A DNA stretch of 17,290 bases from positions 1 to 17,290 of the forward strand of contig JAOXYB010021258.1 of NCBI GenBank assembly GCA_028565635.1. Reading direction: 5' to 3'. The notes beneath the pieces are model-generated. The model ran no database searches. It saw only the letters and a program-made list of their open reading frames with translations, and was not told where the DNA came from. The position numbers and the translations under genes are program-made. Source of the DNA: Phoronis ovalis. Taxonomy: Eukaryota; Phoronida; Phoronidae. Of the stretch, positions 1-13,600 are shown in pieces. Every line of letters begins with the position of its first letter. Position 1 is the stretch's first letter.

Positions 1-1481
1 TATTTTTTGCAGAATTTCACTTCGTTGGGGGCTTTTTTGAAAAGTCATGTTGGAACATGGGTACCCACTTTCATATTAACCACCCCCCCACCCCCCGGCA
101 GGTTCACAATTTGCTAATCCACACCTGCTATTCTTCCCAGCGAATAATTTAACTATCTGCAAAAAATAACAGTATTTAAGCACTGCTGGGCTGTGTGAAA
201 TGTAGCTAATATGTAAACACCTGAGTTTCCATTCAATTTGATAGGAATCTCGGTGTCACACTATATTGTCTTCTTCACGGTATATTTATCATCTGTATTG
301 TGATACCCTCAATATTAGTAATGAGCATTTAAATAATTAATCACAGTGTATGAATTCTGTGTATGAAGTATGTAGCAATACTCCTATTTAATAACTAGTG
401 ATCTATCAAAACATGCCAAAACTAATGAGGAGATAGCTAACTATTAAAATGTCTTCTGCTTTAATAATTATAATAAGGTTAAAATAACACTATTATTTGC
501 TGTGTACTCTTGCTATATTTATACGAATTATCTATGAAGCTTTGCTATGATATTATTACTAATGGAGACAGTTTTTAGTTGAAGTGTTTTCTCAATTTAA
601 AATGCGATAAGGCCGTCAAAAAAAGAGAGTCGGTAACTGTTCAAACAGCTACTGAAGAAGTACTGATCATTCCATTTGTGTAAAAGCACTTTCTCTGTTT
701 ACAAAACATCTATTTGTGTTCTGTCTGTATGAGGTGATATTTTAATCTTGTCAGGAAAAAAGAAAAACTTGACAACTAGTGTGTATTTAGTTAGTCAGTG
801 TGTCAAGGGGGTATGTGATTTGACTTATGATCCTATACCTGAAACAGCACTGGAGGTAAAATACATAACAGTCTGGTTTACAAATCAAATTTATCAGATA
901 AAAAATGTGTAAGCTGCCGATAAGTTTTCATTTGCTCTGCTCTTGAATTTTATTCCATGACTTTGGATACATGCTCGCTTATATGTAACTTACATTTTCT
1001 TAGGTCTCCATTTTTGATCAAAATGACTCGGTATGTTTGAATGTGGTGATTGGTATGGAATGAAATATTGCCTTTAATTTTTGGCAATTTTAAATTGTTC
1101 TTTTGTGTGATCATGCACCATTATCAGTTTTGAGTGTGTGTTACAGAATGAAATTTTGATTTACTGCATTGATGGGTTTTATGTGCTATATAATTTTCAA
1201 AGAGTGCTGCTCTTACTAGTTTTGCTCATATACATAGTAAATATTGGAATTGAAATTGTAAAATCTCAGTTGACAGATTACAATTTTATTCTCAACTTTG
1301 ATTTTAAGCATTCTGCACATTTTTCATGAACTTAACTAGTACTATTACCCTTTGCTTTCATTTTACAATGGGATGTCTAAAGCAGTGTAAAAGTTCATGA
1401 AAAGGGTCTACAAAGCAGGGGTACCTTTTTTCACTAAATCTGCGCCAAACATTTTCTAACAAATCTCCACTTTTATTGCAG
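1..1481. other. Probable 3' part of a long upstream intron; no exon seen
   Basis: The first recognisable exon begins in the middle of an EC repeat after a TTTTATTGCAG acceptor, so transcription must start further left and this stretch is most simply intron. I searched all frames for DxNDN, LDRE and AxDxDxG motifs and found none. It holds AT-rich sequence, a C-rich run at about 82-97, a small perfect inverted repeat (CATGTT/AACATG, 46-59) and the palindrome GGGTACCC (59-66). A short hydrophobic open frame at 1138-1329 looks like chance. At 1481 bp or more it is longer than any other intron here. Confidence 0.6.
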
Positions 1482-1668
1482 GTATCGGCGACTGACCCTG
1501 ATTGTGGCGTGAATGCACAAGTTACCTATTCTATCCCAGTCAACAATGGCTATGAATATCCGGCTGAATTTTATATCAAAAACCTCACAGGAGAAGTATG
1601 CATCCTTAGCAGCCTGAACCATGAAACAAAAAAGGAATATGAATTCCAAATTAAAGCGAGTGATCATG
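1482..1668 (+). CDS. dachsous coding exon 1 of window (EC1, N-terminal part)
   Basis: Residues 1-62 plus the first base of codon 63. It opens with VSATDPDCGVNA, the DxD/G segment of an EC repeat, so the first strands of this repeat lie on an upstream exon. It continues with FYIKNLTGEVCILSSLNHE, the LDRE-like strand, and ends at SDH. The acceptor TTTTATTGCAG (phase 0) and the donor G|GTAAGC (phase 1) are both good. An NLT N-glycosylation sequon is present. Confidence 0.88.
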
Positions 1669-4600
1669 GTAAGCACGTTTACTTTTTAGTAATCTTAGTC
1701 ATTTTCAAATAGCAGCAGTTACCTAGGGAGTAACACTGTTAGAGTTATATTATAGTTGATGAACTTGTCTGGTTTTGCCTGTATCATTATTTAGAGCTCT
1801 GTAAACATAAACTGTTTATTGTTCACAGTCATGGGAATTGTAAAAATTGCTTCAAATCTTGAGCTAATAGAAATACTTAAATTTTGCACTAGTGAGTTTG
1901 TACTGTACAATTTTTTCTCTAAGCCAAGTAAGCTAGTACAAAAAATTACTTCGTACGTCCTTCCTAATTGTCATATATAACGATGAGGACAGTACGTAAT
2001 TCTTTAATAATTATTTACCCGTTCTTTTCACAGATGGGTTCTCGACCACAACAATGGTTAAGATTAACATCTTGGATGTCAATGACAACCGACCAATCTT
2101 TTACCCCAAAGAGTACAATGTGAATGTAGGGCAGAGTACAGTACCAGGCTATATTGTAGCCGTTGTTCATGCAAATGATGCGGATGAGGGTATTAACAGA
2201 CAAATTTCTTACAGCATAGTGTCCGGGAATACTAGAGGAAACTTTGGGATTGGACAAGTTTCAGGTAAGTTTTAGGTATAAACTTGTATGATATTAGTGA
2301 AAATGGATTTATTGTATGTTTGTTAATTAATTCACTACAAGAATTCGAAATTGACACCGTCTCATTTCTTTTCTTTTAGGGGAAATCAAGTTGATACAAT
2401 CACTAAGCTCGTTGGTAGATAGTTACACACTGTTCATCCGTGCGACAGATGCTGGAGGTCTCACATCCCCGGAAGATGCGCGTGTAAGCATAAGTGTGAT
2501 TGGTTCCAATCAACAACCACCAGAATTTGATATATCATTGTATTCATTCGCTGTATCAGAAGGTGCTGTTACTGGAACATCTATTGGATCTGTACGAGCA
2601 ACAAACAGTAATCCAAGTAAGTTTAACTTATATCTGGCATTTAAATGCCGGACATCAGAAAGTTGTTGTGCTAGATTTTGTGTTGTTGTTAAATTGCACT
2701 GTTTTATTGAATATACGACATGTTGAGTGAGTATAGTAATAATGCTAATTGGATAACTTCGTTATTAAACGATTTAAAAGGTAGTTATTCACAGCTTACC
2801 GTAAAACTGTCAAGTTCCTTGGCAAAATTCAGTGCTCTACAATTAGGATTGAGTATCATTAGCATATCAATATTTAAAATGTTGTAGTGTCTTCCAGTTG
2901 AAAACAGCAAATGTTTACATATTTTCTTAAAATGTGATGGACATGTGGAAATATCTTTTCTTTCAGATGCTGGGTCCATTACTTATTCCATTATATTTGG
3001 TGATCCTGCCAATTATTTTGAGATAAATCCCAGTACAGGAGAACTGACTACACGGAATTCACTTGACCATGAAACGTATCCCTCTCTTCTGCTGAATGTT
3101 CAAGCTGCAAGCGGAAGCCCACAAATATTTGGCAGAGCGCAGGTTAGTTAAAATTTTTATGCAGCACACTAGGCATACTCGAGCTTGGTAGATGGACATA
3201 TCACCTGGCATCTTAACCTATTGTTTAATCCTGATAATGGAACCTGGTGCAGTATTGCTCAGGTAAAATGTTAGCAGTAAAGGATTAGGATCTAAGGGCG
3301 TTTCATATAAAATAAGTATGATTATAAAAGTTTCAATTACAGTAGGAGGGAAGTTAGAGAAAAAGTTTTCAGTATTGACGAGTTAATTTTTAGTATGAGA
3401 GGAGGGGGTTGAAATTAGTTGACTTACTAGGGGAGAGTTGGAGGCAAAAAAATGTCAGCTCCCCCCATCATGATAATTTTTAATGGAACAGCCCTAAGCT
3501 GATTTTACCATAATAAAAACTTCTGCTTTGTTTAATGCGCTGTTGTAGTTGGTTCCGAGTACTGTGCATGACTGCATACTGTCTTCTTTTTTTTTCAGGT
3601 CAATGTGACAATTGGTGATATAAACGATAATGAACCACATTTTAGCTTTGCTGACATCATTATCCCTGTTAGGGAAGATACTACCACATCCACTACCATA
3701 TTTCAAACCCGCGCAATTGATGCTGACAGTGGAGACAATGGAGTAGTTCATTACAGCTTTATTTCAAATCCTGGTGGTGTGTTTTCCATCAATGCTGATA
3801 CATGTGAAATACGGGTAGCTCAGTCGCTGGATTATGAAATTAGAAAAAATTATTCAGTCATCGTGAGAGCCCAAGATTCTGGTAACCCAGCTAAGTGGTC
3901 AAATTTGAACGTCCTGTTTACTGTTCAAGATGTAAATGATAATCCTCCAGTTTTTGTACCGTCAGTTTTTCGATTCACAACCTCAGAAGCTGTTTCCTTG
4001 TCATCCAATATCGGACAAGTTAGCACTACTGATCTTGATACCGGTAACAATGCTAGAGTGGTGTATTCTTTAAAACCAAGTCCTGACTCCCAAAAATTTG
4101 GTATCTTTTCAAATGATGGTTATATCTACAATGTAGATACATTGGACCGAGAAATCCAAAGTGAATACACATTACAAGTCATTGCTATGGATAATGGTAC
4201 TCCACAGAATTCAGCTACAGCCAGCGTGATAGTCACAGTTAACGATGTTAATGATAACAATCCACAATTTACCCCAACGACATACGAGTTCAATCTTGCT
4301 GAAAATCGACCAATCGGAACGCTTATCGGTACCGTTACTGCTCAAGATTCTGACATAGGAGAAAATGCTCAATTAACATACTCTTTGCTAAGTGCAACTT
4401 CTAGGTTTTCCATCAATCCTCAACAAGGTGTCATTTCCTCTGGAATGATCTTCAATCGGGAATCTGGCATAGATGAATACGAGTTTACCGTAAAAGTTGA
4501 AGATCATGGAAGTACACCGCGAAGTAATACGGCCACGGTTAAGATTCATATTACGGATGTCAATGACAACTCACCTACCTTTGTACACTCGGGAGTTTAT

Positions 4601-7600
4601 ACAGCCAAAGTGGAAGAAAATCAAGCAAAAGATACTCGTGTTGCAAAAATGACAGCGACAGATCCAGACATTGGCGACAATGGTGAAGTATCATATTATC
4701 TTCAACCCGGTAAGTTTAGTGCAATTCTGTTGCCAAATTTTGTAATTGATTTGCTACACAAGTATTTAAACCAGCTGATTAGATCATTTTTACACCCATT
4801 GTTTGCATGTGAGGCAAACTTTAATTACTAGAAAAGTTTTTGGTCAGTTTTGTTATTTAGTATATAAAAAGGTTAAAGACAATCAATGATGACAGCATTT
4901 AAACACTTGCCAGAAAGTACAGTCTATTATACCTTACTTTACTCTTATTGACGATCTGTTTTCCTTAAATTCCAGGTGGTGCTGATAACAATATGTTTCA
5001 AATCAATAGCCAGTCAGGGTGGCTTACGACAAAAGAAGTCCTTGACCGTGAAACCAAGGACAGCTACTCCTTAACTGTTGTTGCCAGAGATAGTGGTAAC
5101 CCTCCTAAATCCAGCACTACTATTATTCAGATCACAGTAACTGACATTAATGAACCACCAGTTTTCCCTACTGCATATGTCGCGTTTCAAGTACGAGAAA
5201 ATGTTTTACCTGGTAACGTGATTGGTCAAGTCCAAGCTGATGATAACGATGTTGGAGCAAATGCTAGAATTTCTTACTACATTGTCAGCGGTAATCTGTT
5301 TGGAACGTTTGGATTAAACATGTCTTCTGGAGCTATCTATGTCACTCGTCCAGTCGACTATGAGATGACATCTGGATATCAGATGAGGGTGCGTGCAGTC
5401 GATAATAGTGCTATAAATCCTGGTAGCACATACGTCAACGTAAACATCACTATAATTGATGTCAACGACAATGCGCCAAAGTTTTCAGACGACCCTGTTA
5501 TTGTGAATGTACAAGAAAACATACCTATTGGTGCTAGCGTATATACTTTCACGGTAACAGATCAAGACACAGGATCGAACAGTAGGATTCGTTATAGCAT
5601 CGTCAACCAATCGCCTGATGACACGTCGTACTTCAATCTCGACCCCATACAAGGAGTTTTAAGAACAGCGAGAAATGTTGATTATGAAGACATACAAGAG
5701 GTACACTTTTGTAAAATAGCGAATTTATAGAATTTACGCCATTATCAGTTTAGATTAGTTCTGAAATTTTTATTTTTTAATTATAAATTTTGAAGCAGAC
5801 ATTTTGATCGTTGTGTGCTTATATCATAATTTTGTAACTTTAAAATCTAGTACTATTAATGATTGTGCTACTAAAATTCTGCCTGCTAAGTACTAGAACC
5901 ATTCTGCAACTGTCACTTACCGTTTTATTTCTATCTAATATTTGTCACATTTCACAGGTCTTGTTGATAGTCCAAGCAGAAGATCAAGCATTAGATCCAG
6001 TGGACAGAAAATCAAGTGTCGTTACCACCTTGATAAATATTCAGGATCTTAATGACAACTTTCCAGTATTCCAATCTCGTAGCAGCCTTAGTGTCCTTGA
6101 AGATGAACCTGCAAATTATTCTATTATACACATTGTCGCTAACGATGCAGACAGCCGTGAAAATGGTCATGTGACGTATAACCTCGTATCAGGGAATGAT
6201 GGGAATATGTTTGTACTGAATGCTGAAACTGGTGTATTGTCATTGACTAGAATTCTGGACAGGGAGCAGAAAGCAAGTTACAGTTTGAATATTACCGCCA
6301 GTGATCGTGGTACAATCAGTAAAGCCTCGTATCAGATTTTGAATATAACTGTCATTGATATAAACGATAACTCGCCACATTTTAATCAACCTGTCTACAG
6401 AGCGCGTGTTACAGAAAATCAGCCACCAGGGATCTCTGTAGTGACTGTTAGTGCGACAGATATAGATTTTGGTAAGCAACCCACTAAGATATTTATTCTA
6501 TTTCATCATGGTTGTACAGCTTGTTTGTTCATGTGTGTGTCTATCAGAAGAATAAAGGTTATGTATTTTTCGATTGCTGGTGTGGGTAATACATTGCGAA
6601 AACTAGTACTTTGGAATAAAATGTTTCTATTATGTCTAAAATATGAATTACGCTTGGAATGAATGTTTTTGAAGCTATCTCATCTATTAGTTTTTATTTT
6701 TCTCACAGGTAACAACGGTGCCTTGTTTTACCTCATTCCTGATGGCATTGCTGATGATAAGTTTACAATTAATCATACTACGGGTGTGATATATACTGCC
6801 GATGTGTTGGACAGGGAACTTATCGGTAGCTACATCTTGACAGGTTAGTAAGAAATTAATGAGAATAATTTAGATGCACATTGCATTGGTCCAGAACTTT
6901 GAATCTTTTTTCTCAAGTTTTTCAACATATTTGACCTTGACCTATGTGGCTGTTCTGCTTTTAGATATACAGCAGGGAGGAAGGGAAGAAATATGTGGCA
7001 GGTTTCTGTAATCAATTAATTTACATATGTGATTAATTATTAAATATATTACGGTCCTCACTGAATTTTGGTGTATGTTCACTTTTTGTTATAAATCATT
7101 TATTGAATTGCCTGTGTTACAAATATTGCTAGTAACATAACCTGTAGGATTTTACCGTAAAATTTTTCCCTAAGTGTTGTTGTTTCGTGTTGCAGTGTAC
7201 GTACGAGACAATGGTTATCCTGCTCATTATGACTCAACTACCATCTTGATTGAAATTTTGGATACTAACGACCACATTCCAATGTTTAGTAAGGCATTAT
7301 ATGTGCTTGAAATCCCAGAGAACTCACCATTGACTTCTGTTATACACACTGTAGTAGCAATGGACGTTGATACGGGTGCGAATGGACGGATCATTTACAG
7401 TATAATTGGTAAGTCTGCTTTATTGATGGTCAAAGATGATGTACCAGATCCTTGTGTAAATGCATTTGCATCCTTGAATATGGCCTTTGCTTTTCTATTT
7501 TAGTGTGGTGTGTTCAAATTTGCTAACAGGTACATACTTTCAGATTTTAGGGCCAATGTATTTTGCATTCGTCTAGCAATTAGGCATTTTATTCCCAGCA

Positions 7601-10600
7601 ACAAAAAATAGGAAGTGAGACGAAATGAGTTTTGAAAAAAATCTATAATCATCATTATTTTCTGTGTGTAATTCCTTGTTGTGACATAGCTATTCCTTAA
7701 TCATTGAATTTGTGTTGGCATCATACAAGCAAGCTGTTCAGCAAATTTAGCTTTTCAAATGCTAGTGTTCTGTAATTGTTTTCTCTTAAAGATTGTATCT
7801 ATTGCAGCCTGTATGACTTGTGTTATATAACACTTCTCTTATTTCAGCTGGTAACACAAACAACAAATTTTCTATAGATGCTACCAATGGTCAACTTCGC
7901 GCAGGTGTTTTAGACCGTGAAAGTGCCTCATCGTACAATCTCACTATCCAAGCTGAAGATCGTGGCAGTCCCTCGTCAAGTAGTACAACAATCGTCCGTA
8001 TCATTGTAAAAGACATAAATGACAATGATCCCGTATTCACTCAAGATACATACCAGTACAACTTACATGAAGACACACCCCCTGGCACAACAGTGGTGAC
8101 AATTACTGCAATTGATCTCGATGAGGCAGGAAATAATAGTAAAGTCAGCTACAGTTTAAATAACAGGACGCAGGGACTATTTAGGATTGATAATGAGACT
8201 GGTGTTCTAACAACTGTGGGGTGAGTGCTGCAATATGCAGACTGTTACTGGAAGTTCGAAATAAATAGCAAATAATACGAAAATTTATTAAATCTAAATA
8301 CTTAATTTTAGGAGAAATGCTATGCAAAACAGCATTGAGCAGCTTTTGAAAGTAGTAACGTGGCAAGTAGACGTGGAAACCATAAAATTTGTATAGACTA
8401 GTTAAGTGCTAAGATTATTTGTTCATGCAATATGTAATTCTGAATGCTGTCGGTATGTAAATAAATATTTGTGCTCCTGTTTGTAGATCTTTTGATCGTG
8501 AGAAGGTTGGCCAGTACCAGTTTGAAGTTCGGGCTACAGATGCGGGAGTGTATGATCCCAGAAAATCTGTGAAACAAGTTACTGTCACCATCCTAGACAT
8601 CAATGACAATTCTCCGTACTTTGTACAAATTCCTGTCAGCGCTAACGTTACTGTAACAACAAATGTGAATAGTGAAGTGGCTCAGGTATGTTTATGGTAT
8701 CATGCTGAAAATTTATTACTGTAAAGTATTAATCTTTTTGTTCTGTAGAATAAAGGCAGAGTTCTATATGTTCATCTTGTAATGTAATGTTGTCTTTTGC
8801 TATTGACGGTTAATATTAAATAATCTGCTATTAATTAAATTACTGTTAGTTATGAGTGCATTCAGTGTCCAGCTATTCATTTTGGCTGATGTTAAATACT
8901 GTTTGTAATTGAATCAGCCTGGCATTTATAAAAGCTGAAAATAAAGAAAAGTAATGACTTGAACTTTGAAACAATTGCTGCTCACTGGATGTAGTAATGC
9001 CTGCTTGCTTCACTAATTAAGGACTGGATACCTGTTGGCATTGCTACAGTACAATTGTGAGTTTTTGCAACTAAAGCATAGCTCTTCCAAAGTTATGAAA
9101 CATCAATTGTTTTTACAGTTGATTGCTGAAGATAAGGACCAAGGCACGAATGCACAGATCACGTACAGTTTCAAGAATCCAAGTGGGGCGTCAGAAAGCT
9201 ACTTCTCTATTGAAAACAACCAGAATATCGGCTATGTAAAACTTGCTCAACGTCTTGCTCCCAGTGCTGGACCTATACATCGAATGCCTATCCTAGCAAC
9301 TGATAGAGGGAACCAAGCAATGAGCTCTGAAGGTAATTAATTGCCAATGTTAAAAAAAGTTGTCAATGTGAAAATATAATATATTAAATAGCAAACAGAT
9401 TAAAAGTATCATGATGTTAATATTAGCAAATGCTGGTTAGTATTATGATCAATAAGTTTATTAAACTTCATAATTTTTATAGCAAAGCTGCAAAAAACTC
9501 ATAAGATGCAGTTTTATTAATTATTAGTTTTTTAATAATGTTGGTGGATAAATAAAGATGTACATTTGTGTACGTAATTTGTGTAACGGTTTCGGGTTAA
9601 AGTGCATAAATTATTTTCTAGGAAGGAGATGTTGTCTGTTTTCAGTTTGAAGTATTTAATTATAGTCCTTAATACGAGTTCATGACTTCTGTTTGAATAA
9701 AAACAGTACTAAAGTCTTTATTCTAATGATTTTAATTTTCCTGGTAGGTTGGTTAGTGGTCCGAGTAGGTGATAACCCAAACTTCAGTACATTGCGGTTT
9801 ACCAACTTGACCTATGCAGTGTACTTATCAGAGCTTGCAACAAGGGATACAGAAGTTTTAACAGTGCGAGCTCAGTACATACAGAGTGGCGTTGGCTCTA
9901 TCACATACAATTTTGCTAGTGGCAATGATGACAGAATATTCTCTATAGATCCCACTACTGGTAGGTATTACACTAATTCTCATTGAAATTCAATTTTCAG
10001 ATACATCTTTTAACAATTAATTACAAGCTTTAAAAATAATTTAAACTTTTTGGGAAATGACCTAGCACCAAATACATTGTTTCCCTCCATTTGCATTTGG
10101 TGCCATTATGTTAAAGCTGCATCTAAAAGTTGAATAACACCTTGAAACTGTCAATCTTACTGAAAGACTTATTGTTTTTTGTGCATTTTCAATCGATGTA
10201 GTTATGTTATAAAGACATTTTGTCTTACTTACAATTTCTATATGTATCTATAACATAGCTGTTAAACAATGGACGAAATTCAACTTTTCTAGGTGTTATA
10301 CGTGTAGACGATCCCAGCAAGTTAGATTACGAGAGTACTCGACGTTTAAGGCTGATTGTCATTGCATCATCCTCTACCGCTATTGGTTACACAACAATCT
10401 GGGTCAATCTACGCGATGAAAATGACAATCCACCATACTTTGCCACAGAGCGACATACATCCCGTGTGTGGGAAGGCAATAGCAGAGGCACTTATGTAAC
10501 CCAGGTATCTGCCAGTGATTCGGACTCTGGAGTGAACGCTCAGATATCATATCATATCATCAGTGGTAACAATGCTGGTGCTTTTCAAATTAATCCGCCT

Positions 10601-13600
10601 CACAGTGGTATTGTTACAACAGCCAAGACTCTGGATAGAGAAATTGATTCATTCTACAGACTTGAAATTGAGGCTCGAGATGGCGGCACCAACCCAAGAT
10701 CAAGTACATGTACATTACGTATTACAGTTGTTGATGTGAATGATAATCCTCCGTTTATTCCACAGATGTCGCCAGTAAATGTACCTGAAGGTAAGAATAA
10801 GAAAAAAAGTTATTCTCTGTTAAAATTGCTCTTTGTGATTATAAACATGTCCTGTTAAGAAATCATAGGTACTGAACCCAGTTTAATGTTACATTAGTTC
10901 ATAGCTTAGGCATCCATTATGAGAATGTATTTGTGCTTTAAACTTCCAAGTTCCTATTTGTTGTCCAGCAGTGTAAGATGTGACTATTTGTTGTTAGGCA
11001 CATCTTACTAACTGACAAAAGATTAAAACACAGGGTTTATGTGACTATGCATTTATTTTGCTTTTTGCAAGCTAAAGAAATTGATGAAACTACTACAGTT
11101 TTCTCTATCATATTTGTAGGTACTAATGTTGGTTCAGTAATCACCACAATTACAGCTACTGATGCTGACCTTAATCCTACCATCTCGTACTACTTTGCCG
11201 ATAATGGAAACATTAATGAGATATTCAGTATTGATAGATTCAGTGGACAATTAAGTTTGGCTAAACCACTGGACCACGAACAACGAGCCCAGTATCTTCT
11301 CACTATTAAGGTACATTCATTACAGCACGTGGAAATATTTTTCTTTTTTTTTTCAATCAAAGAATCAAGATGGAGTCCATCCAGTTTTAAGTTACACTGG
11401 AGGGTGAAGACACTGCTAAAAAAGAAATAGTTGTGATAAATTCATTTACATAGTTCTATGAAGTGAAATATTAAAAGTGATCTGACGGTGGGTCTTCTAA
11501 AAAGTGCCTTCTTTCTCACCAGTGCAACTAACCTCAGATTAGCTTTGAGTTTAAAACAAGTTTTCAAAAATAATACACTATTCATGTTTCAAGAACCTGA
11601 GTTTATATTTGGTTATTTTTTGTCATAGGCATCGGATTCAGCCCATGAAGCAAGTGCAAACTTGACAGTCAATGTTCTTGACATAAACGACAATGCGCCT
11701 GAGTTCATCCTGTCTTCCTATCAGCTGGAGCTTGCAGAACTAACACCTGCTCATTATTCTGTGGTGACTGTAAATGCAACGGACCTTGACTTTGGATCAA
11801 ATGCCGTTATAACGTACAGCATAGTACCGCGAGTGGAAGGCGGGGAAGGTTTCTATATCGACCCTAATACTGGTAAGTTGTGTGCATTATTAAAGCGGGA
11901 CTGAGTGGCCGTTGAAAATAAACAAAATTCTGACTTATAGCTTGCGCTACGTAAGAAAGTCTTTTTAAATTTAACCAGCAAACATGTCAATTAATAACGT
12001 GTCACTAAGATATTTGATTGTAATTCAGTAGCAATTATGTAATAATGATCTGGAATCAATTTACATATTTTCTGTTTTGTTTTAGGCACAATTTATACCA
12101 ATTCAACTGTTGTCTATAATAGCGCCCAGCCCACAGTTCAACTAGTTATCACTGCAAGAGACAAAGGAACGCCATCGTTAGCCGCTGTCATGGCAGTAAG
12201 AATCAGCGTGACGGACATTAACAATTACACACCAGAATTTACTCCAAGTACCTACAGGTATTATTACTGTGATGTTTGTACCAATTTTAAAAGATATGAA
12301 CAGATACATATCTAGTTAGTTGTACTCTTATAATTCAAAGGTTAGTGGTATCGACTCATTTTCTATGCTAACAAAACTTGTTTTGAAACATTGGAAATTA
12401 TGTATGATTAAGGAGGTCCTTGTGTGACCATATTCTCCAAGTACATTGTCTTGGACAATATACAATACTATGATAACCACTACTTGAAACAAAAATCTGA
12501 TTCATTTTTTTTTTCAGAACATGCATACACTGATTTTAAAGCATGTTGTCATTATTGCTCTCGTAACACGTTTTGTTTATTTTTCAGTGTGCATGTCAGT
12601 GAGGATGAACAAAGTGGCAAGAGTGTGGTCAAAGTCACTGCAATTGATCGTGATGATTCAGCAGAAAATAACCGAGTTGACTACTCCATTCAGGCAGGAA
12701 ATGATGACAACAAATTTGAAATTATACCAAATACTGGGGAGATTATATTAACAGGCAATTTAGATCGGGAAAGTGTTTCGCGGTACACATTATCTGTTAA
12801 AGCCTCTGATCGAGGAGTTCCACAGAAACAGAGCACGACGACAGTTTTTATTTATGTTGATGATGTTAACGATTGGCCACCAGAGTTCAACCAATCAGGT
12901 TACTACATTACAGTTAATGAAAGTATTTCACCTGGCACTGATCTGGTGCAGGTTTATGCCACAGACAGAGACCTAGGAGTAAATCAAAAAGTTGAGTATG
13001 CAATAACATCTGGAAATGAAGATGGTATATTTAGAATTAATGAAACGAGTGGCTTGATATCTGTTTCCTCGACGAAGCAGCTGGATTATGATACAAAGTC
13101 GGAATATAAATTAGTAGTTCGTGCACGCGACATCAGCATGCAAGGCCAGACTAGATTGACTGCATGGGCAACAGTTTTTGTGAATATTACAGATATTAAT
13201 GACCATGGACCCGAGTTCCCTGTAATATTGTATTTGGAATCCGTACCAGAAAATGCTCCTGTTGGAACAACAGTTTTTACTGCCCATGCTAATGATGGTG
13301 ACGCAGGGATTTATGGACGATTAACATATCAGATCGCAGAACACAGTGACTACTTTAACATTGATCAGCATACGGGTGTTGTCACTACTCATGTTATGTT
13401 TGATTATGAAGCTCACAATTCTTATACATTCAAGGTGATTGCCACTGATCTAGGAAGTCGTCAGGCTTTTAGAACTGTTTCGGTAAATATAGAAAGTGTT
13501 GATGAATTTCCTCCAGCATTTGAACAAAAAGAGTATTCATTTAATATTCTTGGAAATGCTAAAGAAAATGATTACATCGGAACTGTAAAAGCAGATGACG

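Noticed and set aside
1-110. A possible exon after the TATTTTTTGCAG at the very left edge
   Set aside because: The acceptor looks acceptable, but the translation has no EC-repeat features and runs into a poly-proline stretch from the C-run; no clear donor follows.
1138-1329. A 63-residue hydrophobic open frame with a membrane-like stretch
   Set aside because: It lies in AT-rich presumed intron, where TTT/TTG/ATA codons give hydrophobic runs by chance; it starts at a non-ATG codon and has no recognisable relative.
3494-3751. Reverse-strand open frame across the intron 4/exon 5 boundary
   Set aside because: It is antisense to a certain EC exon; its frame is a by-product of the conserved cadherin codons.
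6991-7045. Possible hairpin made of TTAATTA-type segments in intron 8
   Set aside because: The arms pair imperfectly and such motifs are common in this AT-rich DNA.
12424-12587. An open frame reaching upstream of exon 18, suggesting an independent gene starting near 12424
   Set aside because: The extension is intron 17. It has no signal peptide or cadherin motifs, and the exon 17-18 splice joins one EC repeat perfectly (STY-SVHVSEDEQSG).
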